Position numbers and translations under genes: made by a program. Below, piece after piece: positions 6,021 through 7,016 of a DNA stretch of 7,016 nucleotides. Source of the stretch: an uncultured Clostridia bacterium (lineage in GTDB: Bacteria; Bacillota; Clostridia; UMGS1810); contig CAKSJG010000045.1 of assembly GCA_934463165.1 (NCBI GenBank), positions 1 to 7,016 of the forward strand, in the 5' to 3' direction. The notes under the pieces are model-generated. The model saw only the letters and a program-made list of their open reading frames with translations. It did not search any database and was not told the DNA's origin. The stretch's first letter is position 1; each line of letters begins with the position of its first letter.

Positions 6021-6926
6021 ATGTATAATCCGCTTCTCGATACATTTATAGCCGTTGCGGACTGCGGCAGCTTTGCAAGAGCATCGGAGGCACTGTATAT
6101 CTCTTCGACAGCCGTTATGAAACAGATGAACACACTTGAAAATCATCTGAATTTGAAGCTTATCGATCGTACTGCATCAGGTATAAAGCTTACGGCGGCA
6201 GGCGAAGTTATATACAAAAACTCAAAATTCATGATAGACTATTCAAAAAAATCCATTTCGGAGGCAAGGGCTAAGGAGCAGTCGTATGCTACCACATTTT
6301 GTGTGGGAACGTCTCTTCTTAATCCGGCAAAGCCGTTTATGGATATATGGTACGGTGTGAACAAGAGCTTTCCGGATTATAAGCTTCACCTTGTTCAGTT
6401 TGAAGATAATCATGACGGGATACTTTCGGAGATAAAAAAACTCGGAGAAAAATTTGATTTTCTGATCGGCGTCTGCGATTCCAAATCATGGCTTTCGCTA
6501 TGTAATTTTCAACCGCTCGGCAGATACAAAAAAATGATTGCCGTATCGAGGGAACACCGTCTTGCAAAAAAGGAGCGTATAAAAATAACAGATCTTTACG
6601 GCGAAACGCTTATGATGGTAAAAAAGGGAGATTCGGGTATCAATGATTTCCTTCGTAATGACCTTGAATGCAATCATCCCGAGATACATATAGAAGACAC
6701 ACCGCAGTTTTACGATCTTTCCGTTTTCAACCGATGTGCCGAGACGGGGAACGTGCTTCTGACAATAGAATGCTGGAGAGATGTTCACCCCGGTTTGGTT
6801 ACGATTCCCGTTGATTGGGATTACAGTATTCCTTACGGATTATTATACAGCATTGATGCTCCCGGGGATGTGCTTGAATTTGTTAATGAGGCGGCAGAGT
6901 TTGCAAAAACAGAACAGTCGACATGA
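6021..6926 (+). CDS. LysR-family transcriptional regulator
   Basis: A 301-residue regulator of normal length for the family. The N-terminal winged helix-turn-helix spans about 1-62: the line LLDTFIAVADCGSFARASEALYIS leads into the recognition helix STAVMKQMNTLE, followed by HLNLKLIDRTASGIKLTAAG, all in the expected LysR pattern. A linker helix (about 63-90) leads to an effector-binding domain (about 92-295) that is divergent, with no recognisable ligand signature. The protein is cytoplasmic and normally a tetramer. The ATG at 6021 has AAGGTG 9 bases upstream, and an in-frame TGA (6012-6014) excludes a longer form. The gene is divergent from the flavodoxin-cupin-DXS-like operon across a shared control region, so those genes are its probable target. 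The consensus promoter and the inverted repeat over its own start predict strong negative autoregulation. The inducer is unknown, perhaps the substrate of the DXS-like or cupin enzyme. Confidence 0.95.
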   Translation: MYNPLLDTFIAVADCGSFARASEALYISSTAVMKQMNTLENHLNLKLIDRTASGIKLTAAGEVIYKNSKFMIDYSKKSISEARAKEQSYATTFCVGTSLLNPAKPFMDIWYGVNKSFPDYKLHLVQFEDNHDGILSEIKKLGEKFDFLIGVCDSKSWLSLCNFQPLGRYKKMIAVSREHRLAKKERIKITDLYGETLMMVKKGDSGINDFLRNDLECNHPEIHIEDTPQFYDLSVFNRCAETGNVLLTIECWRDVHPGLVTIPVDWDYSIPYGLLYSIDAPGDVLEFVNEAAEFAKTEQST

Positions 6927-6952
6927 AAAATTGAACTCAATATGCCCTTTGT

Positions 6953-6975
6953 TTGAAAAATTAAAGTCTTTTCAA
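6953..6975. terminator. Weak AT-only hairpin after the LysR-type gene
   Basis: TTGAAAA (6953-6959) pairs with TTTTCAA (6969-6975) around a 9-base loop, and TTT follows on the + strand. A competing longer-range pairing joins AAATTGAA (6928-6935) with TTCAATTT (6971-6978). Both are weak because they are almost all A-T, so this is only a tentative terminator. The rest of the 90 bases after the stop shows no gene. AGGC/GCCT (6991-7002) is a minor hairpin, and the final CCTCCG repeats the first six bases of the window. Confidence 0.25.
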
Positions 6976-7016
6976 TTTGTCGTCCTTGAAAGGCGTCAGC
7001 CTGTCTGCGTCCTCCG

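Noticed and set aside
6498..6788. A 96-codon open frame antisense to the LysR-type gene.
   Set aside because: It is fully contained in the regulator gene and has no motif or initiation signals.
6927..7016. A further gene or RNA gene in the right-hand flank.
   Set aside because: There is no open frame with initiation signals and no tRNA-like fold; only weak AT hairpins are visible.

Overview
The window looks like chromosomal DNA of a low-to-moderate GC Gram-positive anaerobe of the class Clostridia, quite possibly a gut or rumen organism. The basis is strong AGGAGG-type ribosome binding sites, AT-rich spacers, protein sequences typical of Bacillota, and a GC-rich double-hairpin intergenic repeat at the left edge of a kind I associate with gut Clostridia. 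I cannot name the species.

Layout: positions 1-44 hold the double-hairpin repeat. After an AT-rich leader with a plausible promoter comes a long gene (117-3101, + strand) for an intracellular family GH38 alpha-mannosidase of the MAN2C1/Ams1 type, with all the key active-site motifs visible. It converges on a three-gene leftward operon, and the two units share one long bidirectional hairpin terminator (3106-3146). In transcription order the operon encodes a short flavodoxin (5908-5402), a small cupin (5400-4978) and a thiamine-diphosphate enzyme resembling 1-deoxy-D-xylulose-5-phosphate synthase (DXS; 4935-3154). Divergent from the operon is a LysR-type regulator (6021-6926, + strand). The last 90 bases contain no gene.

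The regulator and the leftward operon share a 112-base intergenic region that is rich in signals. It has a perfect sigma-A consensus promoter for the regulator (TTGACA, 17 bases, TATAAT, with an extended -10), a perfect 10-5-10 inverted repeat over that promoter's expected start point, and a weaker promoter (TACAAT with a poor -35) for the operon. This is the classical arrangement of a self-limiting LysR regulator that controls the operon beside it.

The most interesting item is the DXS-like enzyme. It keeps the thiamine-diphosphate machinery (GDG...N motif, catalytic Glu, two active-site His). It lacks the residues that hold the phosphate of glyceraldehyde 3-phosphate in true DXS, and it lacks the long insert in the first domain. 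It belongs to a Bacillota paralogue group usually annotated as DXS, but it probably uses another acceptor. Its linkage to a cupin, a flavodoxin and a LysR regulator suggests an inducible small-molecule (aldehyde or ketone) pathway rather than isoprenoid housekeeping; this is inference. No tRNA, rRNA, CRISPR array, transposase or phage gene was seen.
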